Shown here: positions 47,960-57,580 of the stretch, in pieces
Layout: every line of letters starts with the position of its first letter
Position numbering within the stretch: the stretch's first letter is position 1
Source: Alectoria sarmentosa
Lineage: Eukaryota > Ascomycota > Lecanoromycetes > Lecanorales > Parmeliaceae
NCBI GenBank assembly: GCA_009733775.1
Contig: WOGZ01000034.1
Location: 124,001-188,000, forward strand
Direction: 5' to 3'
DNA: 64,000 nt
Notes under the pieces: generated by a model
Databases searched by the model: none
What the model saw: the letters and a program-made list of their open reading frames with translations, nothing else
What the model was told of the DNA's origin: nothing
Position numbers and translations under genes: made by a program

Positions 47960-48680
47960 ATTTATAACTTTTAAATACGATATCATTGTTATTCAAAAAC
48001 TTTAAAAACATTTTAAAAAGAATCAAATTCATTATTTAACGTTTTTAGATTTTTATATATGTTATTTAAATCGAAAGGATAAGAGAATTAGAGTGTGCAT
48101 TTATATAAATATCAAGATTTTTATAAACAAATGATATTTTCGAATTTATAATGAGGATTTAATGATAATTATTTTAAAATTTCAAAAATTAAGATAAAAG
48201 ATTTTATATATTTATAACATTTATAACGCATTTTTTTTTAAAGATGAAAAGTTTATTTTCGAAAGTATAAATTAATAAAGATTAAAGATTATTCAAAAAT
48301 TTCAACATTAAACATTTTTCGAATCGCGATTGCAAGAAATACGATTAATGAATATTTTATAATAAGCGATTTCAATTTATATTATTCATTATAAATCGAT
48401 TTCGAAAAACATTAATATATGAAAATTAATTAATTGATTAACATAATTAACGAAGCGAGACTTCAATTTTTCATTTTCGAGAATATAATTATTTTCAAAT
48501 TGAGAAAAAGAAGCGAAATTATGATTATAAATTTCATTTTTATCACGATGAACATCGTAAACATTATAATCAAATGCGATATTATTAAAAAACTGAATTT
48601 CGATTTAAATTATGAGACGCTTTTCACGAAATTGAATCGAAATATTCAATTTATATTTTTTAAAAAGATTCGAAATTGAA
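47960..48680 (+). pseudogene. trace of LINE endonuclease domain
   Basis: Interrupted by stops. It starts with a segment corresponding to the family's Y-D-I-I-A-I-Q-E-P-W block (seen here as YDIIVIQKL) and ends with INEARLQFFIFENIIIF, then LNFDLNYETLFTKLN, which matches the family's N-E-A-G-L-Q and G-S-D-H-x-x-L-L-T positions after C-to-T/G-to-A changes. It belongs to the exonuclease-endonuclease-phosphatase fold of Tad/I elements. Confidence 0.7.
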
Positions 48681-49449
48681 AAAGAATAAAAAAAGAAATT
48701 TTTTTTAATAAATTGAAAGTTATTTTATTAAAACATTTCGAGTCGATTAAAGATATCGAAGAATTAAACAATCAAATATAGCGATTAATTATGATTTTGA
48801 TAAAGATAATTATCGAAATTATTTTAATTAATATGATTATTTCGAAATTTAAATTATTTATGAATCAAAAAAATAAAAACGTTATAAAAGAGATTAGAAG
48901 ATTTGAAAGGATTTGATAATAAATTCGAAATTGTTGAAATAAAAAGAAATTGATTAACGCTCGCAACGTCAAAAAGAGAATTATTAAAAATAAAAAAATC
49001 GATAATTAAAGACAATATATGAATGAATGCGATGACGACGAGAAGTTTCGAAGATTCGAAAAATAAATCAAAAACGAATGAATAAGAAATTCGATTTTCA
49101 TTTTAAAATTTATGAGATTAAATAACATTATAATTATCGAAATCGAAAAGAAAATGAATTTTTTGAGACATAGTTTCTTTTTTTAAGCGAAATAAATTGA
49201 TTTAAAAGATTTTGAAGGATATTAATATTCGTTATTAAAAAAAATTTCATTTATTATAATCAGAGAATTTAAATAAGTAATATTCACGAATCATTTTAAT
49301 AAAATTATAAGCGAAAATGAATTAATCTTTCGAATATTGCAACTCGTTTTCAAACATATAAAAATATGATTAAAATATATTTATAACGTATATCTGAAAT
49401 TAAGATATTGCTCAAAACATTTTTGTTATTCGAAGATGATAATTTTAAA

Positions 49450-50010
49450 AAAATTCGGAAAAGACGATTACACTCAATTTAAATTGTATCGATTAATCGT
49501 TTTTTTTAGCACTTTGAGAAAGAGATTTGAAAAGATCATCGTTATAAAAATGAATTATTTGAATAAAAAATATCAATTTCTTTTTAAAAAACATATAAAA
49601 AAATGAAAGCTTTTGTTGATCGAGAATGCAATTTATATAATATTGAAAGAGATGTATAAAGTTTGAAAGTTCGAGAATAATTAAGTGATATTATTATTAA
49701 TGTTGAACGTGAAAGACGCTTTCGATAACGTTTTACATTTTTGATTAATATATAACCTTCGCAAGCGAAATATTAACGAAAAAGTCATTAATTGAATTAA
49801 AAGCTTTTTAAATAATAAATTCATAATCATCGTTATGTTCGAAGGCGAATCATTTCGGTACGATATCGAAATAAAGATTCTTTAAAGGTCTCTTATTTCT
49901 TTTATTCTTTATTTATTTTATAATGTGAACATCGTCGATTTATACAAAAAAAAAACCATTTAACATCGATATATATCGACGATGTTAATGTGTTTATAAG
50001 GGGTCTCACA
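49450..50010 (+). pseudogene. trace of LINE reverse transcriptase domain
   Basis: Stops interrupt the frame, but DDYTQFKLYRLIVFFSTL, KRFEKIIVIKMNYLN, NVKDAFDNVLHF, LIYNLRKRNINEKVIN and SFLNNKFIIIVMFEG follow each other in the order of LINE RT motifs. The catalytic YIDDVNVF box is at 49,972-49,995. Substitutions from the expected family residues are mostly C-to-T or G-to-A. Confidence 0.78.
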
Positions 50011-50864
50011 ATTTAAACGAATTGCGAAACGTTAAAAGAGATTCACGTCGAAATAAAACGATGAATAATAATATACGCATCGAAATTCGAATTGAATAAA
50101 TATTAATTGATGCATTTTTGATTAAAGGCGAAAAGGATAATGAAAAAGAAGACGAATAATAATTTAAACGTAAAATTGAATTTAGGTTTTTACATTGTCG
50201 AATCAAGCAAAATAACGAAATTTTTAAATTTTATATTTAATTTCGATTTAAAATGAAAAAATCATATTTAATTTTTAAAGATTAAGATTATTATAAAATT
50301 TAATAAATTAATAAATTGCGTTGATTTAACGTGAGAGATCTCATATGAAGATTTAAAAAAATTATATTAAAAAATGATCTTATTTACATTATTGTTCGAA
50401 TGCGTAATATGATATATTTCATTAATTACAAAATATAAATTTCGAGAAAAAAAAATCTTTAGGATTTTCAAGATTATATAAAAAAGAGCGATATGCATTA
50501 TTTTAAACGATTTTAAAAATATCGTAAAAGCAGTCTTAAACATTGAATATCATTAATTTTTAATGCAATTAATTCTAAAAAAAGTCATCGCAGAGGTCGT
50601 TTTTCGATTTCAAATTTATTTCAATTATGATATGATTAAGTTTATAAAGATTATAAATAAAAAACAAAAATTAATCACGAAGCGCAAAAAGTTTAAAAGT
50701 TCATTGAAATAATTCGAAAATATAATCAACATATAATGAGCATAAAATCAAATGAAAAAACGCATTTTATATATTACATTTTTATGATAAAAATTATTAA
50801 TAATGAGAATATGCAAAAGCAGAGAGCAATTTATCAAAAAACACAATAAGGTTATCGATACGAA

Positions 50865-51080
50865 TTATATATTTTTACACGTATATATCGACGACAGCGG
50901 CATAAAAGATTAAATTGAGATTTCAATTTACGTTTTTTAAATTGAAACGATTTAAACACGATATTTAAGAAATAGCGAGCATTATATCGTGTATTTTAAA
51001 GAATTCGAAAATATAAATATGACGTGCGAGATAATCATCGATATAGCATCTTCGATATTCATTATTTAAACGAATAATTA
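50865..51080 (+). pseudogene. trace of LINE RNase H domain
   Basis: FLHVYIDDSGIKD followed, across stops, by TRYLRNSEHYIVYFKEFENI reproduces the order of the fungal LINE RNase H start (I-Y-T-D-G-S-G-I-N-G .. Y-L-G .. T-V-Y-x-A-E-L-x-x-I). The expected TDG is read as IDD, consistent with C-to-T and G-to-A change. The active-site Asp is still there but the domain is broken. Confidence 0.7.
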
Positions 51081-51849
51081 AATCGCAATATAATCGATAA
51101 AGGATTTTTAAAAACAATTAAAATAATATATTTTTAATAAAATTATAAAACAATTAATTAAATTTAAGAAGATAAACATATTAATTATTTTACGTTAAAT
51201 CGTAATTTATGAAAACGTTTTAAATAACGAAAAGGCGAATCGATTTGTAAAATAGATTTTATAATTAAATAACAACGATAATAATAATAATCAATATTAT
51301 TTATTTTCGGCAATCAAACAACGTATTAGGAAATTGATCGGCGTAAATTGAGAAGTTTTTTGAGAGATTTGCATATAAAGCGTCGAGTTCAAAAAGCATA
51401 TTTTTAAATTATATTACACGATAATGACTTTTCACACGAAGATAAAAAAGATTGTGAGTTTTATGATTACACAGTTACGAACAAAGATCGTTTTTAAAAA
51501 AAAAAATTATATATATCGAGCGGTGAATACGTTTAAATGTCTTTATAAAAAGGGCGATTAGATTCGAGATCACATTTTCAAAACATGTTTTTTGTTTATA
51601 AAAGATAAATGAGTTATTTAAGATGATCAACTTATTAATATCAAAAAGATTTTTTTTATATCGAAAATGGTAAAAAAGATAGCAAAGTTCATAATAAGAA
51701 CACGAACGTTGAAAGTTTTCAATAAAATCAAAATCTGATTTTATTTATAAAGCATCGCATAAAGCAATTTTGTATTAAAATAACTTATAATTTATATATT
51801 AAAGAATATAATAGATAATAATATACACTTATAAGATTATAAATTAGAG

Positions 51850-53560
51850 CTTAACCTCTCGACGTTATTTGTTTTTTGTTTTTTCGACACCCTCGAACAA
51901 AGGACATTTAATTCATTTGTTTATAAGTTATTATTAATATTATTAACAGGTTGTCGTTATTTCGCGTCTTTCGTTTAAGTTCGTTATATTTCGATTTTGT
52001 TAAATTATTCGATCGATGTCTTGATGAGTGTTAGCATATAATAATAATTAATTATTCGTTATATCTCTCAGCGGCATCTCAATTCTCGAAGGTTTTAAAT
52101 AAATATTATCGAAAGTACATTTCATATCGCATTGTCATCGACGAATTGAGGTTTTCAATTGATTCGAATTTATTGATCGCGATTTTAAAGATGTTTTATT
52201 TTTAAAAGGGTTAATGAGAGACGAATCTTTAGGAGAATTTCGAAAGAAAAGAGTTTAAATTGAAATTAACATTATGAATTAAAGAAATTTCAAAATTCAT
52301 CAAAAAGTCGATCATTATAAATTATATATATAATTTCAATATTCTCGAACAAAAAGTTTAAAGTCAACTTGCTCGTGAACAATTTAATAATTTAAATTTA
52401 AACAATTATTATATTAACGAGATATTCGATTAACGAAAGAGTCGAGAATTATTAAATAAAATAAATGAAACGCGAGGTCAGAACCTTTTCATCGAACTTA
52501 TATATCACGAAACATATATTTTAATCATCGATATCAATTTCAAATTTCGGGTTATTATATAAAATGCTTAATCTCGAGAAATTTATTATCGCAATTATAT
52601 TGAAAACAATGATTTATTATTTTTAAGACTCTCAAATGAAAATGAAGACAAAAATACATTCGAAGATAATTAATTATTTTAATAAATATTTCGAAGATGA
52701 ATATGATAACACGATAAAGAATCTCTGAAACGCGTTATTTCTCACATAAAATTATAATTATTTCGCGTTAATAATAGAACATTTTGAAGAGTTTAATATC
52801 GAGAGATCAAATCAAATGAAATTCACGATTATCGCATTCGTAAAAAACAAGAATTATAACGATTAATACGTTTTTATACACGATAATTTTTTTTAAAATC
52901 GAGTCTCTCATGATAAAAATCAATTTGAGAATTTTATCGATTAAATTTCATATAATTATATGAGTTCTTTATTTAAATCGATTTCATAAATAATTATGAT
53001 CAAAAGACGACGAATGAGATAATCAATTTTGATTATAAAATATAAATATAACGATATAACATATCAATTTTGATTCGAATCGTGAAATGAGATGAAAATG
53101 AAAATGTATAAAAAAATAAAACTTTCAAAGACCTTAAATTGAATTATAAAAAACATTAATTTTGATAATAAATCATTAAGGTCGTTAAATATGAGAGTTA
53201 AAAACATAATGAACATCATTATAACGATCATCAACATCGAAAAAACATTATAATAAAATAATTATTCGACGAATCAGCATTCACACAATCTCGCGAATTA
53301 TTATCGAAATAAACATTTATTTAAAGCGAATTCTAACTCAAAAATAAGATCGAATTAATAATTATTTTGAAAAACAAAATGTAAGACGATGTTTTTTTAA
53401 GCGATTGTATAAAGGGGGAGTTAACTTATCAAGTTGCAATTGATAAAGAAATTGTGAAAACGATTTAATAGAATCATAAAGACTGGATTATATTTATTCG
53501 ATTCATTTTATTCATTTATTTGTTTTTGTTTAAGTTATATTTAAGGGCGCTTTAATAACA
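51850..53560 (+). mobile_element. second AT-rich part, possible additional retroelement fragment
   Basis: 1.7 kb with the same AT-rich composition as the LINE, but no LINE domain. One plus-strand frame with stops contains a helical segment (EDEYDNTIKNL .. NALFLT .. NYNYFALIIEHFEEFNIE) resembling gag in spacing only. A purine tract AAAGGGGGAG at about 53,413 could be a polypurine tract. This may instead be the LINE 3' untranslated region. The assignment is weak. Confidence 0.3.
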
Positions 53561-53573
53561 TATATGTATTTAA

Positions 53574-53650
53574 TCGGACATGGCCGAAGAGGCCGAGTGG
53601 GAAAAAACGGTCCCACCATAACCTATAAGGTTATGGGGGCGCCCCTCCGA
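53574..53650 (+). other. compact multi-hairpin element at the 3' edge of the island
   Basis: Seventy-seven nt of normal GC content that can fold into a closed multi-branch structure. The outer stem is TCGGA (53,574-53,578) with TCCGA (53,646-53,650). Hairpin 1 is GGCC/GGCC with loop GAAGA (53,582-53,594). Hairpin 2 is GTGGGA/TCCCAC with an 8-nt loop (53,597-53,616). Hairpin 3 is CATAACCT/AGGTTATG with loop ATA (53,617-53,635). The palindrome GGGGCGCCCC (53,636-53,645) closes it. It lacks tRNA T-loop and CCA-region hallmarks. It may be the 3' recognition structure of the retroelement, a structured or catalytic RNA, or a host element. Confidence 0.5.
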
Positions 53651-53657
53651 CGTAGGA

Positions 53658-53678
53658 ATTACACACACACACACACTC
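53658..53678 (+). repeat. (AC)n run abutting the 14-nt flanking repeat
   Basis: About ten AC dinucleotides directly precede the second CACTCCTTGTCCCA copy. Simple-repeat tails are common at LINE 3' ends, so this may mark the element's end. Confidence 0.75.
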
Positions 53679-53687
53679 CTTGTCCCA

Positions 53688-54020
53688 GGCGGACAGCCCG
53701 TTCCCGAGCTCGCATCTCAGGGCCTAGATTTAGGTCAACTGCAGCCGACAGGGATTCCCCGTACGAATTTTCAATATTCAATATTCAATATTCATACGTG
53801 CTTTGCTTTGTCCTTCTTTGCTTGAGTGTGTATGTTCAAATTGTAAAGAAGCGATCAAAGCCCGAATCCAGAGGCCACTCACAACTTACAAGAGAAATGT
53901 TGGCGGCTCCACCGCTATCCGAATATATCCGCCCACCCTGAAGCATCTCCACTCTCCTCCCCTCTCCCCTCTGTCCCGCCCGGGCTCGCCTACCATTAGC
54001 ACTTGGCACTTGGCAACATC
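53688..54020. other. intergenic, promoter of DUF1348 gene
   Basis: About 330 nt. It contains three tandem CAATATT units at about 53,770-53,792 and a pyrimidine-rich stretch just upstream of the ATG at 54,021. Confidence 0.5.
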
Positions 54021-54479
54021 ATGGCACAGCCAAAACCCTCCTTCACCCTTCAAACCGCTCACCAAAAAGTGAAAGTCGCCCAAGCCCTCTGGAACACCCG
54101 AAGCCCCTCCAGAGTGGCCCAAGCCTACACCCCTACCTCCATCTGGCGCAATCGTGGTACGTTCTTGCGCGGACACGCAGAGATCCAGGACTTCTTGACG
54201 AAGAAATGGGGGAAGGAAAAGGAGTATAGGTTGCGTAAAGAGCTGTTTGCTCACCAAGAAAATAGGATCGCAGTGCAGTTTTGGTATGAGTATAGGGATG
54301 CGCATGACTTCATGATCTGGAAACGCTGTTATGGCATTGAGCATTGGACTTTTGCTGCCGACGGAAAGATGGAGAAGAGGATGATGAGCGGAAATGATGT
54401 GGTGATTGGAGAGCAAGGGAGATGGTTCAAGGATGGGGTGGATATTGACAGCGTTACGCTGGGAGAGAAGGATTTCTAG
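54021..54479 (+). CDS. DUF1348/SnoaL-like (NTF2-fold) small protein
   Basis: Single-exon protein of 152 residues, the full length of the DUF1348 family (NTF2/SnoaL-like cone fold, biochemical role unknown). The ATG at 54,021 gives MAQPKPSFTLQTAHQKVKVA, matching the family start. The rest is the family pattern in order: ALWNTRSPSRVAQAYTP, SIWRNRGTFLRGHAEIQDFL, KKWGKEKEYRLRKELFAH, NRIAVQFWYEYRD, GIEHWTFAADGKMEKRMM and GRWFKDGVD. It starts only about 350 nt from the edge of the degraded retroelement yet shows no mutation. Confidence 0.92.
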   Translation: MAQPKPSFTLQTAHQKVKVAQALWNTRSPSRVAQAYTPTSIWRNRGTFLRGHAEIQDFLTKKWGKEKEYRLRKELFAHQENRIAVQFWYEYRDAHDFMIWKRCYGIEHWTFAADGKMEKRMMSGNDVVIGEQGRWFKDGVDIDSVTLGEKDF

Positions 54480-55287
54480 GGTCCGTGGGGAGGGCTAAGG
54501 ATGCGGGACTAAGTTTTGCAGGTCATTCAAGAGTGAAAGGCTCCACGGAAAGGCGGTATGGAGGTTGTCGAGGTGATATTAAGGTGGTAGATGTCAGAAG
54601 CTGGGATTGCGTCATGGATGCGTATATAGGGTACGTGCAGTACCTCTATATAAACTTGCTACAAAAGATGGACCGACAGGATTTCGTCTAGGCGTATTGT
54701 CCAGGTCGAGAAGCAGCTTCAGCCCACGTACCAGACAGTCATGACCACAGGAATGTCCACCGATCATGTAATTCAGCGAACTCGTTTGATTAATAGTTCG
54801 CACGTTGCTACCTATCTGCCCATTTCGCTGACCTTGCTCCTCCAAAAGTATTCTCGCGAGCACTGAAATGCGTGATCAGGCAAACTATTCCCTTCCTCGC
54901 AGACCTTGCTTCTAAGGCTTCAGCATGTGTGCGCTCCGATCTGGTAGAAGTACAAGCCAAGAAAATAAAAAATTGTGCGATTTGCCTTGCAAAGGGAGAA
55001 AAGTGTGAACGCACGCCGCACGCCGCACGCCGAAGAGATGCATGGATTTTGTAGCCGCCCGAGGTTGTCGCAGGTTGTTGCAAAGATGAAAATCAGTCTT
55101 TCGAGTAATAGTGTACGTATTTGTGTACAGTACTGAATTGCAAGGTGGGTTCGATGGAGAAGGGGAGATCGGAGACGATAGACGGCTGGTAGACGAGCTT
55201 CCAATCCAGCAGAAACCCGTAATTCAGCCTCTTCGCCCACCAGAGCCTCTTGTCGGACGTAGTACTTCGGCGTATGCGAGAGGACGT
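54480..55287. other. intergenic, nothing recognised
   Basis: About 800 nt between converging genes (DUF1348 on plus, Zn2Cys6 on minus). Contains a short GCACGCCGC reiteration at about 55,011-55,030. No gene supported. Confidence 0.4.
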
Positions 55288-56733
55288 CTAGCTAGGACCC
55301 TTCTTATTTAAGGCCCTTAGCATATCGCTATCCGCACTTGACCTGCCACCTGAGTTGTCTTGCGCCTGTCCTGGACCTAGCAGGTCTCGAACAGCCATTC
55401 CCCCACGCTGCGCACTACCGTTGCCATTTCCGTTGCCGTTGCCATCACGGGTCTGTCCCTGCGCCGGTGGTGGCGTTCGTCCTTCTCTTGGAGGCAACAC
55501 TTGAGGTGGGTGAAGACCACCTGGGTAGTTGTAGGCGGAAGCGGAAGAGGTGCTTCCGTGAGGCGACCCTGAGGCACGTGCATCGTACGAATAGGCCGAT
55601 TGAGGCGATGCGCGGCGTGCTGGCGGGGGCTGCTGCTGCTGCTGTTGCGGCGGCGGTTGCTGCTGCTGAGGGGGAGGATAATAAGGATTTGGACCCTGTG
55701 GCGGGTAAGGAGCTGATTGATAAGAAGTCGCAGATGACGCAGGTGAAACAGGGACAAGGCCAGTTGGGTCTGGGTACTCATATGCCCCACCGGAGCCACG
55801 GCGACCAGTTGAGGCCGGAGGACGACCCTGGTAGGGATGAGAGGAGTACTCTTCTGGAGGTGCAGGTGGGGGAGGAGCAGGCTGGAAAGACTCGTCCGAA
55901 CGGAGACGTTTGAGACTCACTTTATCTTGAGCATGGGGAGGCTGTGGGTGACCTCGATCATCGTAGACTGGGCCGCCTTGATATGGCCCAGGGGGCGGCA
56001 TAGGGTAGCCATGAGGTGGCGGATAATTAGGGTCGTGTGACATTGGCCCAAGAGGTTGTCCATGAGCCCCGTAGATAGCAGGCTGCCCTTGTTGAGGATA
56101 CAACGGTCTTCCACCACGTTGTGGTGGCAGAGCCCCAGTATTGCGGAGATGTGGGTACGCAGTGTGGGCTGGAACAAAGGCTTGCGCTTGGGACGAGACT
56201 GGAGTGAAGATGCATTCTTGCTGGAAGCGTTGGCAGTTGGTACAACGACCGTCATCCGATGCTTCGAAGCCAGAGCAACGAATCTATACCCGATCAGCAT
56301 TACTCGCAACATATCGGGCCTCGCCGTGACGTACCTTGCGCCGTCTACAATATCGACACGCGATGGCCGTTCGCTGCCTCGGTGCCGGTTGACTCTGATA
56401 GCCCATGTGAGGTTGTCCCATAGTTCGAGGATCCGGAGGTCCGTAGGGAGAATACATATCATGAGGTGGCATTGCGTATCGCATATCTGGATGGCCTTGT
56501 TGAGGTGGAGGTAGTGTCACCATCTCGCCTGGTGTCGATGGAGAACTTCCGTAACCCGGTTGAGGAGGACCCTTTGCAAGCTTACGTTAGCACCGAGACC
56601 AAGAGAGGAAGAGGATGATAGATGTAGAGGTACTTACTCGATAATGTGGTGGGAGTGGATACGCGCCTCTTTGTGGTTGGCTATCCCACTGCGGAGGCGG
56701 ATACTGTCCGGGTTTGTTTGGATCGCTGGACAT
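55288..56733 (-). CDS. Zn2Cys6 fungal transcription factor
   Basis: Fungal zinc-cluster regulator, nuclear. Three exons, 56733-56638, 56571-56335 and 56283-55288, give 442 residues. The binuclear cluster spans the second intron: Cys104 and Cys107 in ACRYCRRRK, then Cys114, Cys125, Cys128 and Cys135 in IRCSGFEASDDGRCTNC..QQEC, so splicing is needed to make it and the spacing C-x2-C-x6-C-x10-C-x2-C-x6-C is exact. It is followed by the conserved IFTPVSSQAQAFVPAHTAYP. Flanks are Pro/Gln/Gly/Tyr rich with poly-Gln and poly-Pro, and no fungal-specific middle homology region is seen. The C-terminus has GGMAVRDLLGPG and SDMLRALNKKGPS. Introns are 66 and 51 nt. The target genes are unknown. Confidence 0.93.
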
Positions 56734-57068
56734 TGGCAGAATGGGGGGAGAAGGTTGAGTTTTGTGAGAGAAGTTTTCCTAGAGATTTCTCGCACCTATT
56801 CTCATATTCCTCAAGTAGCGGTCAGATTTGGGTCAGGAGACGGTTGTGGGTCGGATGGAATGACCAGATGGAAAATAGAGTTGCGGTGAAGGCCGAGAGG
56901 CGAGGGATGACAGGTTCACAGCTAACGACCGGGTGTTCGTGGAGGGTAGAAGCGGAAGGAGCGACTTTTGAGCGGGACCCGATGCTGGCGATGGCCAGTT
57001 TACTGGATGCTTCAATTGACCAGTGAGTAAGTGTTGGCGAATGATTGAGGCCAGGGTTAATTTTTGTG

Positions 57069-57090
57069 AGGGGGAGAGAGAGAAAAAGAG

Positions 57091-57138
<48 letters not shown>
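57069..57138 (+). repeat. (GA)n microsatellite
   Basis: About 70 nt of GA with AAA interruptions, lying in the likely promoter or leader of the minus-strand Zn2Cys6 gene, where it reads as CT. Confidence 0.9.
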
Positions 57139-57527
57139 CAAGAATAATGTTGTGGGAGGCGGTGTTATGATGTGTGATGATGCAAATGTGTGATGATGGG
57201 TTTCTGGTTGGAAAAATTATTATTATTGGATGGGTTTGGGGGAAGGGAAGGGACGGACCCAGCTGAATGGGTTCCGGGTATTTAGGTCCCTTTTTTCGCA
57301 CGCTGCTGGTAAAGCCGGTCCTTGGGAATTGTGGCAGGCGGGAGCGGCACTGTCTTTTTTAGTCTCTCTCTCTCTCTCTCACAAGAATCATGTCCACTGG
57401 CCATATCTACTTTATCAAAGTCGTTAAAATAATACGTCCTCATCCAAGTTCCCGAATCCTGTGAGGTGAGAGGTCTGGGAAGGAGAAATTGATCAAAGGT
57501 GGGATCCCGCTTGTGATGCTTGCTTCG

Positions 57528-57580
57528 GCTTGGACTTGGACTGGGACTTGGGCTTGGACTTGGGCTTGGGCTTGGGCTTG
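57528..57580 (+). repeat. hexameric TTGGGC/TTGGAC array
   Basis: Nine or so degenerate copies of CTTGGG/CTTGGA. A related short array with the same unit lies at about 30,270-30,305. Confidence 0.85.

Larger units (their letters stand above)
45465..53687 (+). mobile_element. AT-rich, mutationally degraded Tad/I-like LINE retrotransposon (island)
   Basis: An 8.2-kb island whose interior (about 45,545-53,560) has very low GC and stops in all frames. On the plus strand, reading through stops, the order of a fungal non-LTR retrotransposon is legible. First comes an ORF1 region (about 45.6-47.6 kb), then apurinic-type endonuclease traces (YDIIVIQKL near 47,976 and the end LNFDLNYETLFTKLN near 48,620). 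RT follows (KSYRPIAL-like region from about 49,470, VKDAFDNVLHF near 49,705, YIDD at 49,972-49,983), and then an RNase H start (LHVYIDDSGIKD near 50,874). Nothing can be expressed. The last 1.7 kb of the AT-rich part (from about 51,850) is not clearly LINE. A 14-nt direct repeat lies at the two outer edges (45,465-45,478 and 53,674-53,687). Confidence 0.8.

Noticed and set aside
48434..48679. short open frame in the AT-rich island as a gene
   Set aside because: It is a surviving open piece of the LINE endonuclease region, flanked by stops, with the same decay pattern.
53574..53650. tRNA or tRNA-derived SINE
   Set aside because: The length (77 nt) and TGGCCGA resemble a tRNA A box, but there is no B-box/T-loop GGTTCGANTCC. 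The third stem is 8 bp with a 3-nt loop and the outer stem is only 5 bp. Not called as tRNA.
55338..55913. 191-codon plus-strand frame with Ala/Glu runs
   Set aside because: Antisense shadow of the Pro/Gln-rich part of the Zn2Cys6 gene.
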